A stretch of DNA of 64,000 bases, from contig NZ_FTOI01000005.1 in the NCBI RefSeq assembly GCF_900156725.1, forward strand, positions 62,001 to 126,000, in the 5' to 3' direction. Shown piece by piece: positions 55,870 through 64,000 of this stretch (positions are counted from its first letter, which is position 1; each line of letters opens with the position of its first letter). Source of the stretch: Kaistella chaponensis. Lineage in GTDB: Bacteria > Bacteroidota > Bacteroidia > Flavobacteriales > Weeksellaceae. Both the position numbers and the translations under genes were made by a program. The notes below the pieces were generated by a model, which saw nothing but the letters and a program-made list of their open reading frames with translations, was not told where the DNA came from and did no database searches.

Positions 55870-57660
55870 ATGGAAGAATTGCATGAACTCCTTTCTAAAA
55901 AAAAGGAAGCCTTACAAAAATTAAAGAAAAAGCTAACCATTTTAGGTTGGATCCGCGTTGCTGTATTCCTTTCTATTGTCTATTTTTTTCTGAAATATTT
56001 CATCGGTGAAAGTGGTTTGCAAAGTCATTTGTATTTGGGAATTTTCTTCACCCTTCTCTTTTTGATTTTAGGATTTTTCCTTTCCAATGTAAAGGATGAA
56101 TTGCTGTTTTATCAAAATTATCTTCACATTGGAGAGGAAATCATCCACAAAACAGAATTCGAAACCGGTCTTGATTTTGAGGAAAATATTGATCAGCATC
56201 CTTTTGCAAAAGATTTGGATATTCTGGGGAAAAATTCCCTCTTCAGTTCCCTTAATTACGGTGAAACAGCTTTAGGTAAAGGGAAACTCAAAAACATTCT
56301 TTTAGATTTGAATATCAAAAAAGAGGAAATTATTCTGCGTCAAAATTCGGTAACAGAATTGTCTGAAAAAACAGCTTGGAATATCCACTTTCTGACTTTA
56401 GCGAAATCGATGGATATTCAAGGAAAAATTAGTCATCCAAAAAAATCGAATTTAGTTTTTAAAGATGCACTTTTAGCAAAAATAGCGACCATTGCAGTTC
56501 CTGTTTTAACTATTTTGACTTTGGTTTTAGCTCTATTTTCCTCGATATCTGGAGCATTTATCGGATTGATGTTTACTGGGATTTTAATAATTTCCAGAAT
56601 TATTCTGTTTGTTTATCGCGATAAAATGCAGGAATTAAATGAAAAACTCTCTTTTAATTCAAATCAGTATGAGCAGTTTTTGAATGTTTTTTCCCATATT
56701 GAAAAAGAAAACTTTACCGAAGAATTAAATCAATCTCTTCAAAATAAACTCAGATCGGGAAAGAGCAAATCTTCCCGAAAAGAAATTGAAAAACTGGCTC
56801 GCTTGCTTCGGAATTATGAAAGCGGACAAAGTAATATTGGCGTAATTCTGAATAATTTCTTTTTATGGAATCTTAATTTTACGCTTAAAATTGAAAATCA
56901 ATTTCACGCCATCGATGAGGATTTACCGCATTGGTTTGAAGCTTTTGCAGAATTTGAGGCTCTAATTTCTTTGGGAATTTTTACATTCAAAAACCCAAAT
57001 TATATTTTGCCAGAAATTAATGAAGATGGCGATAAATTTAAAACAGAAGCTCTCATTCATCCTTTATTGTTTCAAACGGAAGTAGTTTCTAATAATTTCG
57101 AAATAGCGCAAAACACAGAAATTTCAATTATTACGGGCGCAAATATGACCGGGAAATCTACGTTTCTGCGTACGGTGGGAATAAATTTGGTTTTGGCAAT
57201 GGTGGGATGTCCTGTTGCAGCGCAAAAATTCAGTTTTATTCCGATGAAAATTTTCACATCGATGCGAACGAGCGATTCTCTTAGCGACGGAACTTCTTAT
57301 TTTAACGCAGAAATTCTCCGTCTTCGGAAATTAGTAGAAAATTTAGAAAAAGGTGAACCTCAATTCATTATTTTAGATGAGATTCTGAAAGGCACTAATT
57401 CTCAGGATAAATTGACTGGTTCCGAATTATTTCTGGAAAAATTAATGAAAAGCAACACCCTTTTCTCTTGTCTCATAGCAACACACGATTTGGATTTAAC
57501 AAAAATAGAAGACCAATTTCCTTCAAAAATCAAAAATTATTGTTTTGAACTCCAAAACATCGATGGCGAATTGGTGACCAATTATCAACTTCAAAATGGA
57601 GTCACAAAAAGCATGAACGCGATTTACTTGATGAAAAAATTCGGAATCATCGATTCCTAA
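55870..57660 (+). CDS. membrane-anchored MutS-like ATPase
   Basis: A 596-residue protein with membrane helices at ~30-46, ~54-70 and a pair at ~205-250, and a C-terminal MutS domain V. Walker A is TGANMTGKSTFLRTVG (~residue 423), then MRTSDSLSDGTSYFNAE, Walker B FIILDEILKGTNS and IATHDLDL. No mismatch-recognition domain (FxE) or Smr nuclease tail is present, so it is neither MutS1 nor MutS2. Such proteins occur across Bacteroidetes with unknown role; membrane anchoring argues against ordinary mismatch repair. Confidence 0.88.
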   Translation: MEELHELLSKKKEALQKLKKKLTILGWIRVAVFLSIVYFFLKYFIGESGLQSHLYLGIFFTLLFLILGFFLSNVKDELLFYQNYLHIGEEIIHKTEFETGLDFEENIDQHPFAKDLDILGKNSLFSSLNYGETALGKGKLKNILLDLNIKKEEIILRQNSVTELSEKTAWNIHFLTLAKSMDIQGKISHPKKSNLVFKDALLAKIATIAVPVLTILTLVLALFSSISGAFIGLMFTGILIISRIILFVYRDKMQELNEKLSFNSNQYEQFLNVFSHIEKENFTEELNQSLQNKLRSGKSKSSRKEIEKLARLLRNYESGQSNIGVILNNFFLWNLNFTLKIENQFHAIDEDLPHWFEAFAEFEALISLGIFTFKNPNYILPEINEDGDKFKTEALIHPLLFQTEVVSNNFEIAQNTEISIITGANMTGKSTFLRTVGINLVLAMVGCPVAAQKFSFIPMKIFTSMRTSDSLSDGTSYFNAEILRLRKLVENLEKGEPQFIILDEILKGTNSQDKLTGSELFLEKLMKSNTLFSCLIATHDLDLTKIEDQFPSKIKNYCFELQNIDGELVTNYQLQNGVTKSMNAIYLMKKFGIIDS

Positions 57661-57726
57661 AAAAATAATTAAGGGAGGATTTGTAACATTCTGATCAATT
57701 AAACGTCTTATTCATTAAATTTAATC

Positions 57727-59067
57727 ATGAAGAAATCTGCCTTTTTTTTGCTGAGCCTTTTTTCAGTTCTTGCATTTTCTCAGAAGAAATGGTCGCTTCA
57801 GGAGTGCGTGAATTACGCGGTCGAAAATAATTTGCAAATTTTGCAAAATGAATTAAACACCAAAATTCAGGATCAGTCTTTACAAATCGCAAAACGCCAA
57901 TATCTTCCTTCTGTATCTGCAAGTGTCAATAACAATGCCTCTTTTGGACAGGGAAGAGACATTTTTGGAAATACGAGCAGGAATGACAATTTTAATAACA
58001 ATGCCAATGTTGGTGCGAATATTTTACTTTATAACAATGGGAGTTTAGAGAAAAACATACGTAAAATACAGTTTGATGTTGAAGCCACTAAATTTGATGT
58101 AGAAAAAATAAAAAACGATATTTCCCTTCAGATTGCGCAACAATATTTATCGGTCTTACTGAATAGAGAAATTACTAAAATTTCCCAAAGCGCACTCGAA
58201 AACGCCGATAAACTCTACAAAAGAGCGAAAATAACCACCGAAGTTGGTACAACCGCACAAACCGTTTTAGCAGAAGCAAGCGCGGCATTGGCTCGAGAAA
58301 AACAAAATGTAAAAACTGCCGAAATCAATACAGACAGAAGTTTGTTTGCTTTAGCAATGCTATTGCAACTTCCTGACTATAAAAACTTTGATGTTCAGGA
58401 GGTTCCACTAGAAAATAAGTTAGACGCACCGCTTTTTTCTGCTGAAAATATTATCAGCAAAGCCTACGAAAATCAGCCTCAAATAAAAGCGGCAGAAAGC
58501 AGAATAAAATCTTCCGAAGCACAAACTGAAGTTGCGCGTACTGCTTTTTGGCCTACAATTACCGCGAATGCAGGAATTTCAAGTTCCTATTTTACTTTGT
58601 TCGATGCAGGAAGAGACCTCAACGGAAATAAAATTATACAGAACGGTTTCTTTAAACAATACAAAGATAATTTCGGACAACAAGTAGGACTGTCTGCAAA
58701 CATTCCCATTTTTAATAAAGGCATTACAAAAATTCAGGTGCAACAATCTAAAATAAACGAAGATATTGCCCGAAATACTTTACTGCAACAGAGACAGCAA
58801 GTTTTGCAAAATGTGCAGAAATCCCAGTTTGATGCAGAAGCGAACTATGAAAATTATCTTGCAGCAATGGAAACCGAAAAAAGTTCAAAACTTGCCTTGG
58901 ATTTTGCAGAAAAAAGTTTTGAGGCAGGTCGCACAACAGTTTACGACATGAACAGTGCCCGAAACAATTACGCAAACGCACGAGGAGCTGTAGCGCAAGC
59001 AAAATACAACTACCTTTTCAGTATGAAACTGCTCAATTTCTACGCAGGAATTCCGCTGTCTTTATAA
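57727..59067 (+). CDS. TolC-family outer membrane protein
   Basis: A 446-residue outer-membrane channel component of efflux or type I export systems. Signal peptide MKKSAFFLLSLFSVLAFSQ, then WSLQECVNYAVENNLQI (the usual TolC-family opening), two OEP repeats with long periplasmic helices (residues ~85-215 and ~290-430), and a last segment GRTTVYDMNSARNNYANARG. No inner-membrane pump or adaptor gene is adjacent, so its partner must be encoded elsewhere. Confidence 0.92.
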   Translation: MKKSAFFLLSLFSVLAFSQKKWSLQECVNYAVENNLQILQNELNTKIQDQSLQIAKRQYLPSVSASVNNNASFGQGRDIFGNTSRNDNFNNNANVGANILLYNNGSLEKNIRKIQFDVEATKFDVEKIKNDISLQIAQQYLSVLLNREITKISQSALENADKLYKRAKITTEVGTTAQTVLAEASAALAREKQNVKTAEINTDRSLFALAMLLQLPDYKNFDVQEVPLENKLDAPLFSAENIISKAYENQPQIKAAESRIKSSEAQTEVARTAFWPTITANAGISSSYFTLFDAGRDLNGNKIIQNGFFKQYKDNFGQQVGLSANIPIFNKGITKIQVQQSKINEDIARNTLLQQRQQVLQNVQKSQFDAEANYENYLAAMETEKSSKLALDFAEKSFEAGRTTVYDMNSARNNYANARGAVAQAKYNYLFSMKLLNFYAGIPLSL

Positions 59068-59104
59068 ATCTGTTTACGAATAATTACAAGAATTGGAATA
59101 AAGA

Positions 59105-59695
59105 ATGTCGATTTCGCTGTTAGAAAAATATTTGCCAGAAAATACCCTTCCTTATCTTAAAACCTGGTTCGGCGATCATTCTATTCATATTAAAATTACG
59201 AAAGGCAGAAATTCAAAATTAGGAGATTACCGAAAAATGCCCGATAAGTCGCATCAAATCACCATTAATTCTACCCTTCAACCGCCGCTTTTCTTTTTTG
59301 TTTTAACACATGAATTGGCGCATCTCTTGGCGTTCGAAAATTTCGGTGGAAGAATTTCTGCACACGGAGCGGAATGGAAAAATACTTTTCGCATTATGCT
59401 TTTGGAAAGCATCTCCATTTATCCAGATGATTTAAAACAAATAATATTAAGATTTGCAAAATCCCCGAAAGCGAACTTTATGGCAAGTCCGGATTTGGTG
59501 CGGTATTTCCATATTGAAAATTATGAAGATGAAAGTAATTACATTGAAGATTTATCATTAGGAGAAAAATTTGTGTATCGGAAAAACACTTATATCATTG
59601 AGGAAAAACGAAAAAAAAACTATCTTTGTCTAAATCTAGACACGGCCAAAAAATACTTATTCAAACCTTTGGCTAGAGTCGAAAAATTAAGTTAA
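59105..59695 (+). CDS. SprT-like zinc metalloprotein
   Basis: A 196-residue protein of the SprT/M48-like group. The zinc site HELAHLLAFENFGGRISAHG holds HExxH (residues ~69-73) and the third histidine, followed by GAEWKNTFR. Human SPRTN uses this domain to cleave DNA-protein crosslinks; the bacterial role is unproven. There is no C-terminal zinc ribbon. It ends 2 bp before the mannose-1-phosphate guanylyltransferase gene, implying one transcript. Confidence 0.88.
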   Translation: MSISLLEKYLPENTLPYLKTWFGDHSIHIKITKGRNSKLGDYRKMPDKSHQITINSTLQPPLFFFVLTHELAHLLAFENFGGRISAHGAEWKNTFRIMLLESISIYPDDLKQIILRFAKSPKANFMASPDLVRYFHIENYEDESNYIEDLSLGEKFVYRKNTYIIEEKRKKNYLCLNLDTAKKYLFKPLARVEKLS

Positions 59696-59697
59696 TA

Positions 59698-60780
59698 ATG
59701 TCAAAATCAAATAATTACTGCGTGATCATGGCAGGAGGAATTGGAAGCAGATTCTGGCCGATGAGCACTCAAAAATATCCTAAGCAATTTCAAGATATTT
59801 TAGGAACTGGAAGAACGATGATTCAGCAAACCTTCGATAGGATTCGAAAAATTGTCCCGGTAGAGAATATCTATGTCATCACCAATAAAGAATACATTGC
59901 ACTTACTGCAGAACAGTTGCCTGAAGTGAATTCTGAAAATATTGTGGGCGAACCGATGATGAAGAATACAGCGGCATGCAATATTTATATGGCCAAAAAA
60001 ATCGCCGCAAAAAACAACGAGGCGAATATGATTGTTCTTCCGGCAGATCATTTGATTTTGAAGGAAAATATCTTTTTAAAGAAAACTGAACTCGCTTTTA
60101 ATTTAGCGGAAAAACATGATTACCTCATTACTTTAGGAATCCAGCCAACCCGTCCTGATACAGGTTATGGATACATTCAATTTGTTGAAAAAAAGAATTC
60201 TGAATATTTTAAGGTAAAAACATTTACCGAAAAACCGGATTTAGAGATTGCAAAAACTTTCCTGGAAAGTGGTGATTTTCTGTGGAATGCAGGAATCTTT
60301 ATTTGGAATGTGAAATCGATTCTTTCTGCTTTTGAGAAATATTTGCCAGAAATGTCGCAAAATTTTGAAAGTTGCGATTATAATTCTGCAGATGAAGAGC
60401 GTTGTATCGATCTTATTTATCCGCAAGTCAACAAAATTTCGATCGATAACGGAATTTTAGAGAAAGCGAAAAATGTTTATGTAATTCCTGCCGATTTAGG
60501 TTGGAGCGATTTAGGAACTTGGAATTCTATCTATGAAAATGCAGAAAAAGATACCAATGACAATGCCGGAAAATCTAAACATACAGTAACTTATAACGCC
60601 AAAGGAAATTTAATCAAACTGAAAAACCAAAATAAAGCAGTAGTTATTGACGGTTTGGAAAACTACATTATTGTGGATACCGACAAAGCACTTTTGATTT
60701 GCCCACGAGATAATGATCAACTGCTGAAAGAATATGTACATGATTTGAAAGCCCTGAAAAATGGAAATAAATTTATGTAA
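59698..60780 (+). CDS. manC: mannose-1-phosphate guanylyltransferase
   Basis: Makes GDP-mannose from mannose-1-phosphate and GTP in the cytosol. The 360-residue protein has the nucleotidyltransferase loop VIMAGGIGSRFWPMS and KYPKQFQDILG, VLPADHLI, GIQPTRPDTGYGYIQF, FTEKPDLEIAKTFLESGDFLWNAGIFIW and PADLGWSDLGTWNSIYE. It lacks the C-terminal phosphomannose isomerase domain of bifunctional ManC/AlgA, so it is the short, single-function form. Feeds glycan synthesis, consistent with the glycosyltransferases downstream on the other strand. Confidence 0.94.
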   Translation: MSKSNNYCVIMAGGIGSRFWPMSTQKYPKQFQDILGTGRTMIQQTFDRIRKIVPVENIYVITNKEYIALTAEQLPEVNSENIVGEPMMKNTAACNIYMAKKIAAKNNEANMIVLPADHLILKENIFLKKTELAFNLAEKHDYLITLGIQPTRPDTGYGYIQFVEKKNSEYFKVKTFTEKPDLEIAKTFLESGDFLWNAGIFIWNVKSILSAFEKYLPEMSQNFESCDYNSADEERCIDLIYPQVNKISIDNGILEKAKNVYVIPADLGWSDLGTWNSIYENAEKDTNDNAGKSKHTVTYNAKGNLIKLKNQNKAVVIDGLENYIIVDTDKALLICPRDNDQLLKEYVHDLKALKNGNKFM

Positions 60781-60801
60781 TCGGCACCAATAGAAACCAA
60801 T

Positions 60802-60837
60802 AAAAATCCGTTCATTATTTTATGAACGGATTTTTTA
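60802..60837. terminator. bidirectional terminator between convergent genes
   Basis: AAAAATCCGTTCAT (60802-60815) and ATGAACGGATTTTTT (60822-60836) pair over 14 bp. It serves both manC (+) and the heptosyltransferase gene (-) ending at 60842. Confidence 0.9.
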
Positions 60838-60841
60838 TATT

Positions 60842-61807
60842 CTAAATTTTGTCAATAATACTTTGTATATCAATTTCTTCAAGACATGCCCAATCGCCAC
60901 GATAACATTCTTTGTCACCAAAAACGGAGCAAGGTCTGCAAGTAAGATCTTTCACTTGTACGATATCATCGATACTTTGTCCATATCCCAAAAATCCCGC
61001 AAAATGATGCGTTGATCCCCACACTGAAACGCAACGTGTTCCTACCAAACTCGCTAAATGCATATTGGCAGAATCCATAGAAATCATGGTTTCTAGTTCT
61101 GAAATTTTTTGCAGCTCTTCTTTCAAAGTAAGTTTTCCTGCAAAATTTTCGGTATTGGGAATTTGGTTTACCCATTCATTGAGCGTATTAACTTCGGATT
61201 TTCCACCACCGAAGAAAAATATTTGGTGCTTTTTTGAAAGTAGTTTTGCCACCTCAAAAGATTTTTCCAAAGGCAACATTTTCCCGCGGTGCTGCGCAAA
61301 AGGCGCAAAACCTATTCCTGATTTTATTGTACTTTTTGGTCTATATTGATGAGAAAGCGTAACTGGAAATCCCAGTTCTCGAAATACATCGGCATATCTT
61401 TCTGTGGTAGGTTGAAGTGGATTCTTGTCTAGTTTCCAGATATCGGTGAGCTGTTCTTTTTCTTCTTTTCCTTTGTCTAAAACCGAAATCTTAAATCCTC
61501 TTTTTTTAAAAATGGTATCTAAAATTTTGGTACGAATCACATTATGCAGATCCCCAATAAAATCCGGATTAAATTCTTTTATAAGTTCATTGGAGAGTTT
61601 TCTCATGCCGAAAAAACCTTTATAATCATCGATGTCGATTCCTTTGAAAATAAGATTGGGTATGCCTTCAAAGAGATCCCGAAAGTTATTTCTGGAGACC
61701 AAAATTATTTCCAAGTCAGGATTTTGTTCCAGAACCTCCCGAAAAACCGGTGCAGTCATTGCAACATCACCAAAGGCAGAAAAACGATATGCTAAAATAC
61801 GGATCAT
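60842..61807 (-). CDS. glycosyltransferase family 9 (heptosyltransferase-like)
   Basis: A 321-residue cytosolic GT9 enzyme of the ADP-heptose:LPS heptosyltransferase type that builds the lipopolysaccharide core. Starts IRILAYRFSAFGDVAMTAPV, then EFNPDFIGDLHNVIRT, IGFAPFAQHRGKMLPLE, FFFGGGKSE, TMISMDSANMHLASLVGTRCV and VWGSTHHFAGFLGYGQS, all typical GT9 blocks. Its start overlaps sufE by four bases (ATGA), an unusual pairing with no obvious functional reason. Confidence 0.92.
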   Translation of the reverse strand: MIRILAYRFSAFGDVAMTAPVFREVLEQNPDLEIILVSRNNFRDLFEGIPNLIFKGIDIDDYKGFFGMRKLSNELIKEFNPDFIGDLHNVIRTKILDTIFKKRGFKISVLDKGKEEKEQLTDIWKLDKNPLQPTTERYADVFRELGFPVTLSHQYRPKSTIKSGIGFAPFAQHRGKMLPLEKSFEVAKLLSKKHQIFFFGGGKSEVNTLNEWVNQIPNTENFAGKLTLKEELQKISELETMISMDSANMHLASLVGTRCVSVWGSTHHFAGFLGYGQSIDDIVQVKDLTCRPCSVFGDKECYRGDWACLEEIDIQSIIDKI

Positions 61808-62223
61808 TTTTTTAGCTGAAATGCTACGGCGTAAAACTTAATCTGTTTGGTCATTGCCATTAAACCATTTGCTCTAGACGGGGATAAAAATTCTTGTAAA
61901 CCAATCTGTGAAATAAAATCAAAATCAGAATCTAGAATTTCCTGGGTAGAATGACCGCTATAAATAGAAACCAAAAGAGAAATAATTCCTTTCGGCAAAA
62001 TACCGTCGGAATCTGCATTAAAATACAAGATGCCGTCTTTAAAATCAGCATCGATCCAAACTTTTGATTGGCAACCTTTGATCAGGTTTGCATCGGTCTT
62101 TTTTTCTGGCGAAAGACCTTCCAATTCTTTTCCTAAGTCGATAATGTATTCGTATTTCTGTTCCCAATCTTCAAGAAAGGCAAAGTCTTGCACGATTTCC
62201 TGCTGTTTTTCTTTGAGGGTCAT
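61804..62223 (-). CDS. sufE: SufE-family sulfur acceptor
   Basis: Accepts persulfide sulfur from cysteine desulfurase SufS for iron-sulfur cluster assembly. The 139-residue protein has DWEQKYEYIIDLGKELEGLS, then LIKGCQSKVWIDAD with the catalytic Cys (~residue 51), GIISLLVSIYSGHSTQEIL and LSPSRANGLMAMTKQI. ATG at 62223 (MTLKEKQQEIV) is chosen because a -7 box at 62241-62248 lies just ahead and the longer frame would run through it into the upstream gene. No suf genes are adjacent. Confidence 0.94.
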   Translation of the reverse strand: MTLKEKQQEIVQDFAFLEDWEQKYEYIIDLGKELEGLSPEKKTDANLIKGCQSKVWIDADFKDGILYFNADSDGILPKGIISLLVSIYSGHSTQEILDSDFDFISQIGLQEFLSPSRANGLMAMTKQIKFYAVAFQLKK

Positions 62224-62240
62224 AGTAAAAAATCTTTGTA

Positions 62241-62248
62241 CAAAGGTA
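62241..62248 (-). promoter_or_regulatory. -7 element of sufE
   Basis: Minus-strand TACCTTTG is a perfect TAnnTTTG, 17 bp before the sufE ATG and downstream of the stop codon of the GT4 gene at 62268. Confidence 0.45.
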
Positions 62249-62267
62249 AGAAATTCGATCTTAGGAT

Positions 62268-63356
62268 TTATGAAGGGATCTTGTGAAAGAGAGCGAGTAT
62301 TTTTGGCTCTTCTTTTTCCCAGCAAAGGCATGTTGCAGCATTGTTTAAAGAATCTTTATAAAAAAGTTTTCCGTTCTGCAGCACTTTGTTTACTTTATCG
62401 GCGAGTTCAGAATAATCTGCAATTTTTTCTCCAGATTCAAAAACGTCGACTACCTTTCGCATTTCGGGGAAATCGGATACCACAACAGGAACTCGACATT
62501 GAATATAATCTGAGATTTTATTTGGCATGGAATAAAAATAACTCAGTCCGTTATTTTCTTCGATGCTTAAACCTACATCGGCTTTCGGCGTAATCGCTCT
62601 TAATTTCTCGGGAGGTAATTTTCCTAAAAATTTTATTTTATGTGCTAAACCTAAACTTTCAGTTAAACGAAAATATTCTTCTTTTCTAGGGCCATCTCCT
62701 GCAATCCAAAATTCTGCATTTTCAATAAATTTCATGGCAGGAATCATTTTATCTAAACCTCTGGAAGGATTTATAACGCCTTGATAAAGAATAATTTTTT
62801 TTGAATTTGATTCTGTGTAGTCTTGTGGATTTACCGTTTTTCGTGGGAAGTTTTGTACTGCGACGGGTCTTTCAATACGGTAGGTTTCGTGAAACCAATC
62901 GGCATAACTCTCACTTGCCGTCATCACATATTTCAGTTTAGGAACGATCCATTGTTCTAGGCGACGCCAAATTTTTTGTGTAAACCTTCCGTTGATTGCA
63001 GGCATTTCGGTGAAAATTTCATGGCTGTCATAAACAAGAGGAATATTTAATTTTTTCGAAATTAAATAGTTTGGCAAAAGCGTATCGAGATCATTGGAAA
63101 GCAGAATCGTATTTTTATCGGCTTTTTTAAGTAATTCCTGATAAAGCTTTCTCTGAAATTCTACATAAGCGAAGCGAAGAATTTTAGATTTTAAAATTAT
63201 TCGGGAAAATGGGTAATTCCTTTCCAGTGGAGGTAAACCGGCCCAATTATTTCCGAGAAGTTCTATTTCGTAACCGTTTTCAGATAATGTTTGGCAAACT
63301 TTTTCTACGCGTTGGTCTGTACCTAAATTATTGAATACACTTACTAAAATTTTCAT
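62268..63356 (-). CDS. glycosyltransferase family 4 protein
   Basis: A 362-residue retaining GT-B glycosyltransferase, cytosolic or peripheral. N-terminal VFNNLGTDQRVEKVCQTLSE, middle VYDSHEIFTEMPAINGRFTQ, donor-binding part ILYQGVINPSRGLDKMIPAM and WIAGDGPRKEEYFRL, IGLSIEENNGLSYFYSMPNK with the conserved Glu, and VVVSDFPEMRKVVD. Probably adds a sugar to a surface glycan; donor and acceptor are unknown. It lies 9 bp after the small membrane protein gene. Confidence 0.9.
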   Translation of the reverse strand: MKILVSVFNNLGTDQRVEKVCQTLSENGYEIELLGNNWAGLPPLERNYPFSRIILKSKILRFAYVEFQRKLYQELLKKADKNTILLSNDLDTLLPNYLISKKLNIPLVYDSHEIFTEMPAINGRFTQKIWRRLEQWIVPKLKYVMTASESYADWFHETYRIERPVAVQNFPRKTVNPQDYTESNSKKIILYQGVINPSRGLDKMIPAMKFIENAEFWIAGDGPRKEEYFRLTESLGLAHKIKFLGKLPPEKLRAITPKADVGLSIEENNGLSYFYSMPNKISDYIQCRVPVVVSDFPEMRKVVDVFESGEKIADYSELADKVNKVLQNGKLFYKDSLNNAATCLCWEKEEPKILALFHKIPS

Positions 63357-63365
63357 TTCCTAAAT

Positions 63366-63584
63366 TTACTTCTTTTTCACCAAATTGTAAATTTGAATAA
63401 AGCATAAAACGCCATTTGGAATAATAATTGGCCACAGATAATCACTGAAAATACCATAAAGAACAAATAAAATACACCCAATTAGGTTTACAATTCTCAA
63501 TGATTTAATGTCTTTCATTACAAAACTCAACACTACAAAGAAGGACGCGCCATAACCGACAAAGTCTGTGATTTCAGGACTCAT
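63366..63584 (-). CDS. small three-helix membrane protein (YgjV/CBU_0592-like)
   Basis: A 72-residue inner-membrane protein: EITDFVGYGASFFVVLSFVM, KDIKSLRIVNLIGCILFVLYGIF and YLWPIIIPNGVLCFIQIYNL form three helices, with the SLRxxNxxGCxxFxxYG pattern of half-SWEET/YgjV-like proteins. Such proteins dimerise; the substrate is unknown. ATG at 63584 is chosen over TTG at 63605 because the latter lies inside a consensus promoter. Likely co-transcribed with the downstream GT4 gene. Confidence 0.78.
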   Translation of the reverse strand: MSPEITDFVGYGASFFVVLSFVMKDIKSLRIVNLIGCILFVLYGIFSDYLWPIIIPNGVLCFIQIYNLVKKK

Positions 63585-63602
63585 AGTAATTTTTTTGGGA
63601 AA

Positions 63603-63633
63603 CAAACGTAATCATTTTGAACGAGATACTCAA
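63603..63633 (-). promoter_or_regulatory. consensus promoter of the small membrane protein/GT4 operon
   Basis: Minus strand TTG (63631-63633), 20 bp, TACGTTTG (63603-63610). It is a full match to the Bacteroidetes consensus, 18 bp before the ATG at 63584. Confidence 0.6.
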
Positions 63634-63728
63634 ATTTTTATCTGCCATAAAGTCATTTATTATTTTTGGTAAAGTATTTGTAACTTTGATATTATCATTA
63701 TAGATTTTTAATTTAAGAAACAAAATAT

Positions 63729-64000
63729 ATGGACCATAAATTTTCAAATGGTTTGGATCAAGTTTTCAAACACAGCAAAAATGAAGCAAGACGTCTGCAA
63801 AGTGAATTTCTGAATACCGAGCATTTTCTTTTGGGTATTATAAAATCAGAAAGTTCCGCAAAAGAAATCTTGAATACTCTGGGAGCAGATTTAACTCAAA
63901 TAAAAAGAAAAATCGAAACCTTAGCTGTAACCAGTTTAAACCCTTTCGCCGTAGAAAGTGAAAAAATCTCATTTACCAAAATGGCAGATCAAGCCATAAA
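63729..64000 (+). CDS. clpC: ClpA/ClpC-type protease ATPase subunit (3' end outside window)
   Basis: The first 90 residues (MDHKFSNGLDQVFKHSKNEA, then RRLQSEFLNTEHFLLGIIKS) are the Clp N-terminal repeat domain, with TEHFLLGIIK as its hallmark. Only this substrate/adaptor-binding domain lies in the window; the two AAA+ modules must follow. ClpC unfolds proteins for ClpP. A perfect -7 box TAACTTTG at 63681-63688 precedes it. ClpC rather than ClpB or ClpA is inferred from the N-terminal sequence style. Confidence 0.85.
   Translation, partial: MDHKFSNGLDQVFKHSKNEARRLQSEFLNTEHFLLGIIKSESSAKEILNTLGADLTQIKRKIETLAVTSLNPFAVESEKISFTKMADQAI

Overview
The window looks like a chromosomal segment of a low-GC flavobacterium, most likely Weeksellaceae (Chryseobacterium/Kaistella type). 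The reasons are the division/cell-wall gene order, a T9SS type A sorting domain, an S46 dipeptidyl-peptidase, DUF2797/DUF3127/DUF2795 proteins typical of Bacteroidetes, missing Shine-Dalgarno sequences, and repeated matches to the Bacteroidetes promoter TTG-N(19-22)-TAnnTTTG. No rRNA, intact insertion sequence or CRISPR array is visible.

Layout. 1-4850 (mostly minus) holds the end of class II fructose-bisphosphate aldolase, NAD kinase, a CBS protein, an EamA transporter, Aat and a DUF3127 protein. A plus-strand small-RNA candidate lies at 2.82-2.89 kb. 5010-5304 is a tRNA cluster (Leu-TAG, Gly-GCC, Leu-TAA). 5.6-24 kb is housekeeping: an AsmA-like giant, DUF2797, DUF389, a sugar-nucleotide epimerase, SecA, a ROK kinase, MsrA, a nuclease, a DPP7-like peptidase, a T9SS cargo protein, an ElaA acetyltransferase, EngB and a hydrolase.

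24.0-40.4 kb is a complete-looking dcw cluster on the plus strand: mraZ-rsmH-ftsL-ftsI-murE-mraY-murD-ftsW-murG-murC-ftsQ-ftsA-ftsZ. murF and ddl are not in it. It makes the lipid II precursor from the DAP-adding step onwards and the early divisome. Two TGGGA boxes 10 bp apart precede mraZ and look like a MraZ autoregulatory site. Several gaps, and murG itself, carry palindromic or tandem repeats.

40.5-43.3 kb holds a YqeY protein, a bacilliredoxin and a GH3 enzyme. 43.3-46.3 kb is the accessory hot spot: a beheaded small gene, a 21-bp tandem array with a heptad-repeat ORF, an orphan 244-residue protein, and a degraded Rhs locus. In that locus, short putative immunity genes are bracketed by inverted copies of a 25-47 bp repeat, next to stumps of the Rhs core and of a probable toxin tail.

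46.3-53.3 kb (minus) is a lipoprotein/EEP/rhomboid/mutL operon, a methyltransferase and a prolyl oligopeptidase. 53.4-60.8 kb (plus) has a small membrane protein, an SpmA/SpmB-like protein, a membrane-anchored MutS-like ATPase, a TolC protein, a SprT protein and mannose-1-phosphate guanylyltransferase. 60.8-63.6 kb (minus) has two glycosyltransferases, SufE and a small membrane protein. The window ends inside a plus-strand ClpC-type gene.
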